From positions 1-64,000 of the forward strand of contig NZ_BATM01000019.1 in the NCBI RefSeq assembly GCF_000467185.1: a stretch of DNA of 64,000 nt, in the 5' to 3' direction. The notes beneath the pieces were generated by a model, which was not told where the DNA came from, ran no database searches, and was given only the letters and a program-made list of their open reading frames with translations. Position numbers and translations under genes: made by a program. This stretch comes from Vibrio ezurae NBRC 102218. Lineage in GTDB: Bacteria; Pseudomonadota; Gammaproteobacteria; Enterobacterales; Vibrionaceae. The number at the start of each line of letters is the position of its first letter. The stretch's first letter is position 1. This document shows, piece after piece, positions 38,000-45,998 of this stretch.

Positions 38000-40081
38000 A
38001 TGCAGTTGCAAGCGACCCCATCAGCTCAGTTTTTTCTACAAGATGAATATTTTGATATCAAACTAGAAAAAGATCAGTTGATCCTGACATCTAAAGAGAA
38101 TCAAACATCTATCCCTTTTTCTGAGTGGAGCGGTAAAACCGCAATGAAACGCAGTGTGATATTGGGCAGCCTTACCTTCTTTGGTCACGAGCAAGAAGAT
38201 GAGAACGGTGACACTTGGCAAAACGCCTGGCAAATCCAAGGCTTACCTTGGGGGAAAGCAAAAGCGTTTGGTCGTACCGCAGTGCAATATTATGAAAAAT
38301 GGCACCGCCTGCAATGTCGCCAATTAAACCTATATTTGCCTAAGTGGCATCAAAAGCTGCAACTGCTATTAAAACAACCCGCTTATTTAGCCAATTCTCA
38401 GTGGCTAGCTTGGCAAGAGATGGTGCGTAACGATTTAGTGGAAATGGACATCAGCTTAACGGATGCGACGCAACGTATGGCCGATGGCATGCAAGAGATC
38501 AATGCATGGCTAGCACCGGATGGTGAGGTGGTCAAAGAGCGCAATCAGCACTGGTTAGTGAATGAAGTGAAAAATTGGCAAGTGCTGTTTAATCAAATCG
38601 AAAGTGCGCCACTCAACCAATCACAACAAATTTCAGTATTGCTGAACAACGATCATAACCTAGTATTAGCGGGCGCAGGCACCGGTAAAACCAGTGTATT
38701 AATGGCCAGAGTGGCGTATTTATTGCAAAGTCACCAAGCTCAAGCTGAAGAAATTGCCTTGCTGGCCTTTGGCAAAGACGCTGCGACAGAAATTTCCGAG
38801 CGTTTGTCCGATAAGATTGGCGTCACCTCACAAAAGGTCAATGTCAGTACCTTCCATAAAATGGCGCTGCAAATCATTGAACAAGTGGATGGGCAGCCCG
38901 CTAAAGTGACGTCTTTGGCCTATGAAGCCAATCAAAAACAGCAGTGGTGCGCGATGTGGCTAAAAGAGCACTGGACCAACAGCACCAACTTTAATCGCTG
39001 GAAAAAACATTTATCCCTATGGCCGATTGCCTTTTTAAAGGGCGATGTCGATCTGCATGATCAGTTTGAAAATCCAAAATTGATTGCTTGGCTTGATCAG
39101 CAAGTGGATCAATTGTGCGCGATGAGCGTGACTAAGAAAACCATTCAGCAACAGCTGGTGGAGCACCCAGAATATTCGCGCCTAAACAGCGAGTTGCAAC
39201 TGGCGTGGCCGTGCTATCAAGCGTGGAAGCAATATTTGAAAGACCAAGGTGAGCTTGATTTTCACTCGATGATTGAAAAGGCCACGGGCTATGTGAGCAA
39301 AAACCGCTTTAAAGCGCCGTGGCGTTATTTGATGGTGGACGAATATCAAGATATTTCACCTGCGCGTTTGGCCCTTATTGAAGCGATTGTGAATCAGCCT
39401 TGTGACAACGATGAGCGACGTTCATTATTTGCGGTAGGGGATGACTGGCAGTCGATTTATCAATTTGCCGGATCAGACGTTAATTTAACCACGCGCTTTA
39501 TGGAACGTTTCCCACACGCCAGTACCCATTTCTTGGATACCACTTATCGTTTTAACTCACAGATCGCCGATGTCGCGGGTGAGTTTATTGCGCAAAATCC
39601 ACAGCAGTTACCTAAAACATTAACCGCGCACAAACAACAAAAACAAAAAGCGGTGTCGGTGATTGCCGAATCTAAGCTTGAGAAAACGCTGCAACGCATC
39701 AACAACACACACAAACCTTTGTCGGTGTTAGTGCTTGGGCGTACGCATAAAGACCAGCCGGCATTACTTGAACAGTGGCAGAGTCACTACGACAACTTAC
39801 AACTCACTTTCATAACCTGTCACGCCAGTAAAGGTAAAGAAGCGGACGTAGTGTTGATCATGGGCGTAAATGAAAACAACTTTCCACAAAAAGAACGAGC
39901 TCCGCATTTGGATGTTGCGCTGAAATCCAGCAACGATAGTTTCCCATTTGCCGAAGAGCGCCGTTTATTCTACGTGGCATTAACTCGTGCTAAGCAAGAA
40001 GTGATCGTGAGTTACGATTTACAGCCGTCGGTGTTTGCGACGGAACTGCTAGAAGGAAACTACGCAGTAAAGAAAAAGTAA
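38000..40081 (+). CDS. helD: DNA helicase IV
   Basis: A 693-residue superfamily 1 helicase of the UvrD/Rep type, close in length to E. coli HelD (684). Walker A is LAGAGTGKT with K230; motif II is MVDEYQD with D447; GDDWQSIYQFAGSD (motif III), LDTTYRFNSQIA (IV), THASKGKEADVV-like (here CHASKGKEADVVLI, V) and RRLFYVALTRAK (VI) follow in order. A helicase-IV-type N-terminal domain of about 200 residues precedes the motor. It acts as a 3'-5' helicase in recombination and repair. The setting (yccS divergent, mgsA downstream) matches enterobacteria. Confidence 0.96.
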   Translation: MQLQATPSAQFFLQDEYFDIKLEKDQLILTSKENQTSIPFSEWSGKTAMKRSVILGSLTFFGHEQEDENGDTWQNAWQIQGLPWGKAKAFGRTAVQYYEKWHRLQCRQLNLYLPKWHQKLQLLLKQPAYLANSQWLAWQEMVRNDLVEMDISLTDATQRMADGMQEINAWLAPDGEVVKERNQHWLVNEVKNWQVLFNQIESAPLNQSQQISVLLNNDHNLVLAGAGTGKTSVLMARVAYLLQSHQAQAEEIALLAFGKDAATEISERLSDKIGVTSQKVNVSTFHKMALQIIEQVDGQPAKVTSLAYEANQKQQWCAMWLKEHWTNSTNFNRWKKHLSLWPIAFLKGDVDLHDQFENPKLIAWLDQQVDQLCAMSVTKKTIQQQLVEHPEYSRLNSELQLAWPCYQAWKQYLKDQGELDFHSMIEKATGYVSKNRFKAPWRYLMVDEYQDISPARLALIEAIVNQPCDNDERRSLFAVGDDWQSIYQFAGSDVNLTTRFMERFPHASTHFLDTTYRFNSQIADVAGEFIAQNPQQLPKTLTAHKQQKQKAVSVIAESKLEKTLQRINNTHKPLSVLVLGRTHKDQPALLEQWQSHYDNLQLTFITCHASKGKEADVVLIMGVNENNFPQKERAPHLDVALKSSNDSFPFAEERRLFYVALTRAKQEVIVSYDLQPSVFATELLEGNYAVKKK

Positions 40082-40186
40082 CCTTTAGTCTCTAGATTCG
40101 CTATCCAGTCCATGATTTCGGTTAATGGCCACCAAAGACTACACTATAAGGTGTAACAGCAACCGGAGTGTAGTTCGGAGGAAACG

Positions 40187-40417
40187 ATGAATCTAAAAGT
40201 GATACTGCTGCTCTCGGTAGCCCTTGGCATTGCTTACTTGGGCTATCGCGGTCATTTGTCTTCAATGTACGCGTTTAAAAGCTTCGTGATTGGCACCTTT
40301 AGCACCGAAATAGCCGAAAATCGCGCAGGTACCAGTAACGATAAAAGACGCAAAAAATCAGTGCCTGAACCTTATGAAGAAGATACAGAAATTGATGCCA
40401 ATATTTTTGTTGAGTAG
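40187..40417 (+). CDS. Small single-span membrane protein
   Basis: A 76-residue product with one N-terminal hydrophobic segment (VILLLSVALGIAYLGY) and a hydrophilic, first basic (NDKRRKKS) then acidic (PYEEDTEIDANIF) tail. I do not recognise it. GGAGGAAACG directly ahead of the ATG is one of the best ribosome-binding sites in the window, and an intrinsic terminator lies 76 bases after the stop, so it is probably expressed, either from its own promoter or by readthrough from helD. The segment could be an uncleaved anchor or a signal peptide. Confidence 0.75.
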   Translation: MNLKVILLLSVALGIAYLGYRGHLSSMYAFKSFVIGTFSTEIAENRAGTSNDKRRKKSVPEPYEEDTEIDANIFVE

Positions 40418-40492
40418 TAAGGACAGCTTTTAGGGATAAGACCCACTGTTTAGATGCTGTGAGTAAAACAAAGGCGAACAAAGCAAAAAAAT

Positions 40493-40537
40493 AACCTCGA
40501 AAATCGCTTCCTTAATAATGGAGTCATTTCCGAGGTT
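40493..40537. terminator. Bidirectional intrinsic terminator
   Basis: AACCTCG (40493-40499) and CGAGGTT (40531-40537) close a long imperfect stem with an inner TTCC/GGAG pairing. A T-run follows on the plus strand and another appears on the minus strand. It lies between the small membrane-protein gene and mgsA, which converge. Confidence 0.8.
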
Positions 40538-40588
40538 TTTTATTTTCTGATTTGAACTGTCGCGTACTAGAGCTGAAGGGTGTTTCGC

Positions 40589-41044
40589 TTAAGTACGTTT
40601 TGCCAAATAGCTTTGGTAATCCGGGATCTTAATCTCAACTTCTTCGTCAATCAAAGACGAGTCAAACAAGAAGCGAGCCGTGGCGCGGTTTGTGGCAACA
40701 GGGATATTCCAAACACTGGCAATACGTAGCAGAGCTTTCACATCAGGATCATGGGGAGCGGCGTTTAGTGGGTCCCAGAAAAAGATCATGACATCAATGT
40801 TACCTTCGGCAATTAATGCGCCCAACTGTTGATCGCCACCCATAGGGCCACTCATTAAACTTTGGATTTCAAGCCCCGTTTCGCGGTGTAACAAATTGCC
40901 AGTAGTCCCCGTCGCGTACAATGAATGCTTGGTTAATTTTTCTTTGTTTTCAATAGTCCACTGTAGCAGCTCTTGTTTGTAGTGGTCGTGAGCCACAAGC
41001 GCAACCTGCTTTCGCTTGTTCATGGTGCGGGTTGTTTTTTCCAT
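40589..41044 (-). CDS. mgsA: Methylglyoxal synthase
   Basis: A 151-residue cytoplasmic enzyme converting dihydroxyacetone phosphate to methylglyoxal, relieving phosphate limitation when triose phosphates build up. [34 protein letters not shown] and [20 protein letters not shown] are the diagnostic segments, and the whole length fits E. coli MgsA. The first ATG gives the family N-terminus (MEKTTRT). It is monocistronic and convergent with the helD side. Confidence 0.96.
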   Translation of the reverse strand: MEKTTRTMNKRKQVALVAHDHYKQELLQWTIENKEKLTKHSLYATGTTGNLLHRETGLEIQSLMSGPMGGDQQLGALIAEGNIDVMIFFWDPLNAAPHDPDVKALLRIASVWNIPVATNRATARFLFDSSLIDEEVEIKIPDYQSYLAKRT

Positions 41045-41188
41045 GGTGTCGTTACCTAATGTTTATTATTTTAATTAGAGTCTACCATTAGTCGGATTGA
41101 CATTGTGAGGTAGAAGTATAAATTTGTTTTATCACACAAATTTGTTAGATTGTGCGCGATTGACACAATATCAGCAGGAAAACAGATC

Positions 41189-41881
41189 ATGAACAAAGCC
41201 GTCGTAATTTTCAGTGGAGGCCAAGACTCAACCACGTGCCTAGTGCAAGCCTTAACTCAATATGATGAAGTGCATGCCATTACTTACGACTACGGCCAGC
41301 GTCACCGTCAAGAAATTGAAGTGGCGAAATGCCTAGCAAAACAGTTAGGGGTGAAAGCGCATAAGGTTATGGACGTCACCCTACTTAACGAACTGGCTGT
41401 GAGTTCATTAACGCGCGATGATATTCCTGTGTCTCATGAACTGGCTGAAAATGGCCTGCCAAACTCATTTGTACCGGGACGCAATATTCTGTTTTTGACT
41501 TTGGCGGGTATCTACGCCTATCAAGTGGGCGCGAAAACGCTCATTACTGGCGTTTGTGAAACCGATTTTTCGGGCTACCCAGATTGCCGAGATGAGTTTG
41601 TAAAAACCATGAACTCAGCGTTGGCGCAAGGTATGGATTACCCGTTACAGGTTAATACGCCACTGATGTGGCTGAACAAAGCTGAAACTTGGGCGATGGC
41701 CGATAGCTACAATGCACTTGAACTGGTGCGAGACCACACTCTAACTTGCTACAACGGCATTGTCGGTTCGGGTTGTGGGGATTGTCCGGCTTGCGATCTG
41801 AGAGCCAAAGGGTTGACGGATTATCAACAGAATGCGACGCAAGTGATGGCAGCGTATCAAGAGAAAAAGACGAAAATCTAA
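41189..41881 (+). CDS. queC: 7-cyano-7-deazaguanine synthase
   Basis: A 230-residue enzyme that makes preQ0 from 7-carboxy-7-deazaguanine, ATP and ammonia for queuosine. The N-terminal PP-loop [23 protein letters not shown] and the zinc-binding cysteines in [20 protein letters not shown] are all present. ATG 41189 has CAGGAA upstream; an in-frame start at 41150 is less likely. I looked for a preQ1 riboswitch in the 100-odd bases upstream and saw none. queD and queE are not in the window. Confidence 0.95.
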   Translation: MNKAVVIFSGGQDSTTCLVQALTQYDEVHAITYDYGQRHRQEIEVAKCLAKQLGVKAHKVMDVTLLNELAVSSLTRDDIPVSHELAENGLPNSFVPGRNILFLTLAGIYAYQVGAKTLITGVCETDFSGYPDCRDEFVKTMNSALAQGMDYPLQVNTPLMWLNKAETWAMADSYNALELVRDHTLTCYNGIVGSGCGDCPACDLRAKGLTDYQQNATQVMAAYQEKKTKI

Positions 41882-42076
41882 GCGTCTTTTATAGCTTTGA
41901 GATGGATTCTGGGTAATGTGTTCTGTTTTCCAGAATCCACTTTCTATTCTTCTATCAAATTAAAACAAATCAAATCATCTCTTGGTTTCCCCTTACACTA
42001 AGCTAACGCTGATTTGACAATCAACTTTGTGCATAAGAGACACTACTGCTAACTGAACTAGACTCTGAACAATGCC

Positions 42077-42427
42077 ATGGAATTTACCGAACAAGACCGC
42101 ACCGCCCTCTATGACACTTGGATGTCGCAAAAAGCCAAAATGCGCCTCACACAAATGGATATTTCAAGAAAGCTAGGGGTATCACAGGCCGAATTTGGAC
42201 AATTACTGCGTGGAAGAGCGCCGCTGTCTTATCCGTTTGTCACTCGTTTTTGCGAATATTTAAAAGTGGATGCCGCTTATGCGATTCCTTCACTGCGTGC
42301 GAACGTGACCGTAGAAAACAGCGTCATTACTTTATGCTCAAGAATGTCGGTAGATGGTGACATTCGCAATGTGTATGTAGACGGTAACCAAGTGGTGGTG
42401 GAATACGAACACCGCGTTGGTGTGTAA
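42077..42427 (+). CDS. Small helix-turn-helix (XRE-like) protein
   Basis: A 116-residue protein with an N-terminal helix-turn-helix (RLTQMDISRKLGVSQAEFGQLLRGRAPLSYPFVTRFCEYLKV), resembling LexA/CI-type DNA-binding domains. The short C-terminal half (about 45 residues) is predicted beta-rich and lacks the Ser/Lys protease residues of LexA-like repressors. Its target is unknown. The ribosome-binding site is poor. It is flanked by queC and a transporter gene on the same strand with gaps of 100-200 bases, so it is probably its own unit. Confidence 0.8.
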   Translation: MEFTEQDRTALYDTWMSQKAKMRLTQMDISRKLGVSQAEFGQLLRGRAPLSYPFVTRFCEYLKVDAAYAIPSLRANVTVENSVITLCSRMSVDGDIRNVYVDGNQVVVEYEHRVGV

Positions 42428-42535
42428 CCTGGCATCTGAGCACTCAATAATTTTGCTACTATGTGTAGCTTAACCCTATAAAAATAGTTAGCATCTTGTA
42501 CGTCTTCATACAATCAGCAAATTGAGATGTGCAAA

Positions 42536-43522
42536 ATGGACTTACTGAGCAAGCTTAAGAAAGAGTGGTTTTTAGTGGGTATGGTGTTGGCCATCGCGCT
42601 AGCGATACTGACACCTAACTGGGGAAAAAGCGGCGGAGTGCTGCACCTTGATACCCTTACCGTTCTAGGCATTGCGCTAGTGTTCTTTTTGCATGGCTTA
42701 GGCTTATCACCAAAAGCGATAGCTGATGGTGTCAGCAATTGGAAGCTTCATATCTATGTGCAGTGCTCCACCTTTGTCGCTTATCCATTGTTATGGTTAG
42801 TGTTCGGCAAAGAAATGCTAGCTTACATGCCCGCAGCATTAGCTTTCGGCTTTTGCTATCTATTTGTACTACCGAGCACCATTTCCTCTTCCGTTGCCAT
42901 GACCGCGATAGGTAAAGGCAATCTCCCCGGCGCCATCTTTAATGCTTCGTTGTCTAGCATCTTAGGCGTATTTATCACGCCCTTGCTTATTCAAGCTTTT
43001 ATGGGAATGGAAGGGGCAGACCTAAACCTATTAGATTCCGTTATCTCAATTTCTAAGATGCTGCTGTTACCTATGATCTTAGGCCAACTGCTACGCCCTT
43101 GGTTGTTAGAGTGGACACAAAAGCATAAAAGCGTGGTCAACAAGCTAGATAAGTATGTCATCCTTACTATCGTCTATAGTGCATTTTGTGACTCCATTGA
43201 ACACGGGATATGGAGTGACTTCTCGCTTCCCCTGCTAATCGCTTCGATTGTGCTTTGTTTTCTCGTGCTGGTGGTTATGGTGCACAGCATACAATGGGGC
43301 GCTAAAAAAGTCGGCTTTCATCATCAAGATGAAGTGACCGCGGTATTTTGTGGTTCAAAGAAAACCCTCGCCGCAGGTATTCCGATGGCAAAAGTGATTT
43401 TTGCTCATAACCCCAACCTAGGCATGATTCTATTGCCCATAATGCTCTATCACCCTTTGCAAATCTTTTACTGTGCCATTTTGGCAAATCGTTATGCCAA
43501 GGTAGCGGTTGAGCCGAGATAA
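42536..43522 (+). CDS. Bile acid:sodium symporter-like transporter (YfeH-like)
   Basis: A 328-residue inner-membrane protein with about ten helices, matching YfeH and the SBF-like family. Characteristic stretches are FFLHGLGLSPKAI near helix 2, PSTISSSVAMTAIGKGNLPGAIFNASLSSILGVFITPLL in the centre and AVFCGSKKTLAAGIPMA near the C-terminus, which carries the crossover region. The substrate is unknown. ATG 42536 (GAGAT 9 bases upstream) is preferred over an ATG at 42527. Confidence 0.88.
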   Translation: MDLLSKLKKEWFLVGMVLAIALAILTPNWGKSGGVLHLDTLTVLGIALVFFLHGLGLSPKAIADGVSNWKLHIYVQCSTFVAYPLLWLVFGKEMLAYMPAALAFGFCYLFVLPSTISSSVAMTAIGKGNLPGAIFNASLSSILGVFITPLLIQAFMGMEGADLNLLDSVISISKMLLLPMILGQLLRPWLLEWTQKHKSVVNKLDKYVILTIVYSAFCDSIEHGIWSDFSLPLLIASIVLCFLVLVVMVHSIQWGAKKVGFHHQDEVTAVFCGSKKTLAAGIPMAKVIFAHNPNLGMILLPIMLYHPLQIFYCAILANRYAKVAVEPR

Positions 43523-44209
43523 TTGCTATTGAGTTTCATAAAAAATGAGATTTGTAATAAAAATTTACTCTTAAAAAGACAAGTAGATACTCGGTATGAT
43601 TAGGGGATCGTTGTTGTGAATGTTGCATTTTGTGATCTACAAATCAATTTCTTGTGGGCTTTTTTGTAACTTTACGAGTTTTGTTGAAATGGACGTTGTT
43701 TTAGAGGTAGACTGCTACCTAATAAGTATTACTAATTGTGATGCCGTCATTTTTTTGTCACATCCTTTTCGTAGAATTCCGCGCTTAAATGAAATGTTGA
43801 CTATTGAATATTTATTGAAGCAATGAGACCTATTCTAAAGAGTTCATGCCAATATAAGCATGAAAAGTCTCATATGGAAGAGACCTAAGCTTGATGAAAA
43901 GCCACTTACGAATAATTATTCGTTACTGGCGCATATATTTTTGTTTATAGTGTTGAGATGAACTTCGTGTTTATTCTTAATCGCATAAAATAGCGTTTAT
44001 GCAACTGTGTGGGTATTTGGCTTATTTGTGTTACAAATAGCTAAAGCAATGGCCATACAAAAAATCAAGTAGTTAATACAACAATTTAATAACACTACCG
44101 AATCGTGGAATTTCGAATAATCCTCCGGGCGGTAGCGTACCCAAACTGTCATTTTTCCTGTACTATATCGCAACCCGAAATAGACTTATCTGCCTGTAAG
44201 CCATTAATT
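43523..44209 (+). promoter_or_regulatory. Long AT-rich leader of the polysaccharide operon
   Basis: About 690 bases with no convincing gene (a 68-codon frame at 43620-43826 lacks support). It contains a 16-bp palindrome at 43908-43923 (ACGAATAA followed by TTATTCGT), a GCATAAA/TTTATGC inverted repeat at 43983-44002, a TATTTGT/ACAAATA repeat at 44023-44039 and the ops element at 44128-44138. Its length, AT-richness and ops site fit the untranslated leader of an RfaH-controlled surface polysaccharide operon. Promoter elements could not be fixed. Confidence 0.6.
44128..44138 (+). promoter_or_regulatory. ops element (RfaH recruitment site)
   Basis: GGCGGTAGCGT is a perfect match to the ops sequence, 72 bases upstream of wza. 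In E. coli, RNA polymerase pauses here and the non-template strand recruits RfaH, which suppresses Rho and allows long polysaccharide operons to be read to the end. A full JUMPstart sequence is not evident around it. Confidence 0.92.
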
Positions 44210-45487
44210 ATGAAACCAATCTTTAAAACAGTCTTGCCTTTGGCAACATTGCTAGCCATCTCAGGCTGTACTATGCCGGGCTCAACTGTCGATTTAGACA
44301 ATAAGCAAGTAATTAACACTACGCCAGACGAATCAAACATGTCTGAGCAAGAGCTGGCACAAACACCAGTCAACGTCGTTAACGTATATCCTTTATCTCC
44401 CTCTTTTGTGAATCGTTACGCGTCGTTTGCTGCCGTGGAAGCTCATTCTCTTAGCAACCCTGTGTTAGATGCAGAAGCAGCTAATTATGAGTACATTATT
44501 GGCCGTGGCGATATTCTAAATATCACAGTTTGGGATCATCCAGAATTAACGATCCCATCAGGCTCATACCGAAGTGCAGAAGAAGCAGGGCACTGGGTTC
44601 GTGCCGATGGCACAATCTTCTATCCTTATATTGGTTTCGTAGAAGTAGCAGGTAAAACTACCTCACAAGTGCGCAAAGACATCACTAAGCGCATTGCTAA
44701 ATATATCGAAAGCCCTCAAATTGAAGTTAACATTGCAGCATTCCGCTCGCAAAAAGCGTATGTAACAGGTGAAGTTGACACTCCTGGTTATCAGCCAATT
44801 ACCAATATCCCATTAACTTTCTTGGATGCAATCAACCAAGCGGGTGGTTTAACCGGCGAGGCAGATTGGCGCAACGTCACCTTAACGCGTCAAGGTAAAT
44901 CAGAAACACTGTCTTTGCATGATCTAATGCAAAATGGCGATTTAACCCAAAACCGTTTGTTAAGAAAAGGCGATATTATTCATGTGCCTCGTAACGATGC
45001 GCAGAAGGTATTCGTGCTTGGCGAAGTAAAAGATCCTAAACTGCTTAAAATTGATCGTTCTGGTATGACACTGACTGAAGCACTTAGTGAAGTGGGTGGC
45101 ATTAATGAACTAGCGGCTAACGCAACAGGCGTATTTGTTGTGCGTAGTGGCCAGCGCGATAAAGCGCACGAAGCGTATCTTGCGCAAGTTCGTGATCAAG
45201 CTTTAACTGATGAAGAAAAGCGCGACCTTGAAGCAAAAAATCAACAACTTGCTGAGCAAGGTAAACAATCAAGACCTGAACATATCGTCGCAAACGTATA
45301 CCAATTGGATATCAGTGACGCAACCGCATTGGTGACAGGCACAGAATTTGAGCTTGAGCCCTATGATGTGGTGTATGTAACGGCGGCGCCAATCGTGCAA
45401 TACAACCGTGTGGTTAGTCAATTGTTGCCTACCATCAGCGGTTTAAATGACCTAACTGAGCTAGCAGTCAGAATTCATAACTGGTAA
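44210..45487 (+). CDS. wza: Outer-membrane polysaccharide export lipoprotein Wza
   Basis: A 425-residue lipoprotein. The lipobox ISGC ends at C20. A polysaccharide-export domain follows (YIIGRGDILNITVWDHPELTIPSG, ADGTIFYPYIGFVEVAGKT) and then SLBB-type repeats (AYVTGEVDTPGYQPI, VFVLGEVKDPKLLKI) and a C-terminal helix, as in E. coli Wza, an octameric channel. ATG 44210 is chosen to place the signal peptide at the N-terminus; an in-frame start at 44105 would include the ops region. First gene of the cluster, with wzb 26 bases later. Confidence 0.94.
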   Translation: MKPIFKTVLPLATLLAISGCTMPGSTVDLDNKQVINTTPDESNMSEQELAQTPVNVVNVYPLSPSFVNRYASFAAVEAHSLSNPVLDAEAANYEYIIGRGDILNITVWDHPELTIPSGSYRSAEEAGHWVRADGTIFYPYIGFVEVAGKTTSQVRKDITKRIAKYIESPQIEVNIAAFRSQKAYVTGEVDTPGYQPITNIPLTFLDAINQAGGLTGEADWRNVTLTRQGKSETLSLHDLMQNGDLTQNRLLRKGDIIHVPRNDAQKVFVLGEVKDPKLLKIDRSGMTLTEALSEVGGINELAANATGVFVVRSGQRDKAHEAYLAQVRDQALTDEEKRDLEAKNQQLAEQGKQSRPEHIVANVYQLDISDATALVTGTEFELEPYDVVYVTAAPIVQYNRVVSQLLPTISGLNDLTELAVRIHNW

Positions 45488-45513
45488 TAAATCAGCGCAA
45501 CAGGACTAAATTC

Positions 45514-45939
45514 ATGTTCAACAACATATTGGTAGTGTGCATTGGTAACATTTGCCGTAGCCCCATTGGCGAAGAGATTCTAAAGCAGGCATTGCCAGCA
45601 AAAAAGGTCACTTCGGCTGGATTGGGTGCATTGGTTGATAAACCAGCTGATGAAAACTCTGTCACAGTATCAGCAAACAACGATTTAGACTTAACTAACC
45701 ATGTTGCGCGCCAAATAACGACTAAAATGATTGCAGACAACGACCTTATTTTAGTTATGGAAAAAGGTCACATTGATGCCATTACCAAATTAGCCCCAGC
45801 TGCTCGCGGAAAAACCATGCTTTATGGACATTGGATAAACAAAGAAATCCCTGATCCTTACAAGCAAAGTCGAGAAGCATTTGAACACGTGTATGGCTTA
45901 ATTGATAAGTCAGCAAAAGAGTGGATAAAACGCCTGTAA
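45514..45939 (+). CDS. wzb: Low-molecular-weight protein tyrosine phosphatase Wzb
   Basis: A 141-residue cytoplasmic phosphatase. The P-loop C9-IGNIC-R15-S and the general acid D114 in DPYKQS are present. It should dephosphorylate the tyrosine-rich tail of the Wzc kinase encoded next, which is required for cycling during polymer assembly. Length and order (wza-wzb-wzc) are standard. Confidence 0.95.
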   Translation: MFNNILVVCIGNICRSPIGEEILKQALPAKKVTSAGLGALVDKPADENSVTVSANNDLDLTNHVARQITTKMIADNDLILVMEKGHIDAITKLAPAARGKTMLYGHWINKEIPDPYKQSREAFEHVYGLIDKSAKEWIKRL

Positions 45940-45998
45940 CGCACGCCACTCAAACCTAAATTTACTAATTTACTTACCTGAGCTAGAACCTATTTCTC

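Noticed and set aside
41082-41188. preQ1 riboswitch ahead of queC
   Set aside because: No match to the preQ1 aptamer pattern; only a 7-bp AAATTTG/CAAATTT inverted repeat is present.
43620-43826. 68-codon plus-strand frame in the polysaccharide leader
   Set aside because: No ribosome-binding site, odd composition, and it lies in a typical non-coding RfaH-type leader.
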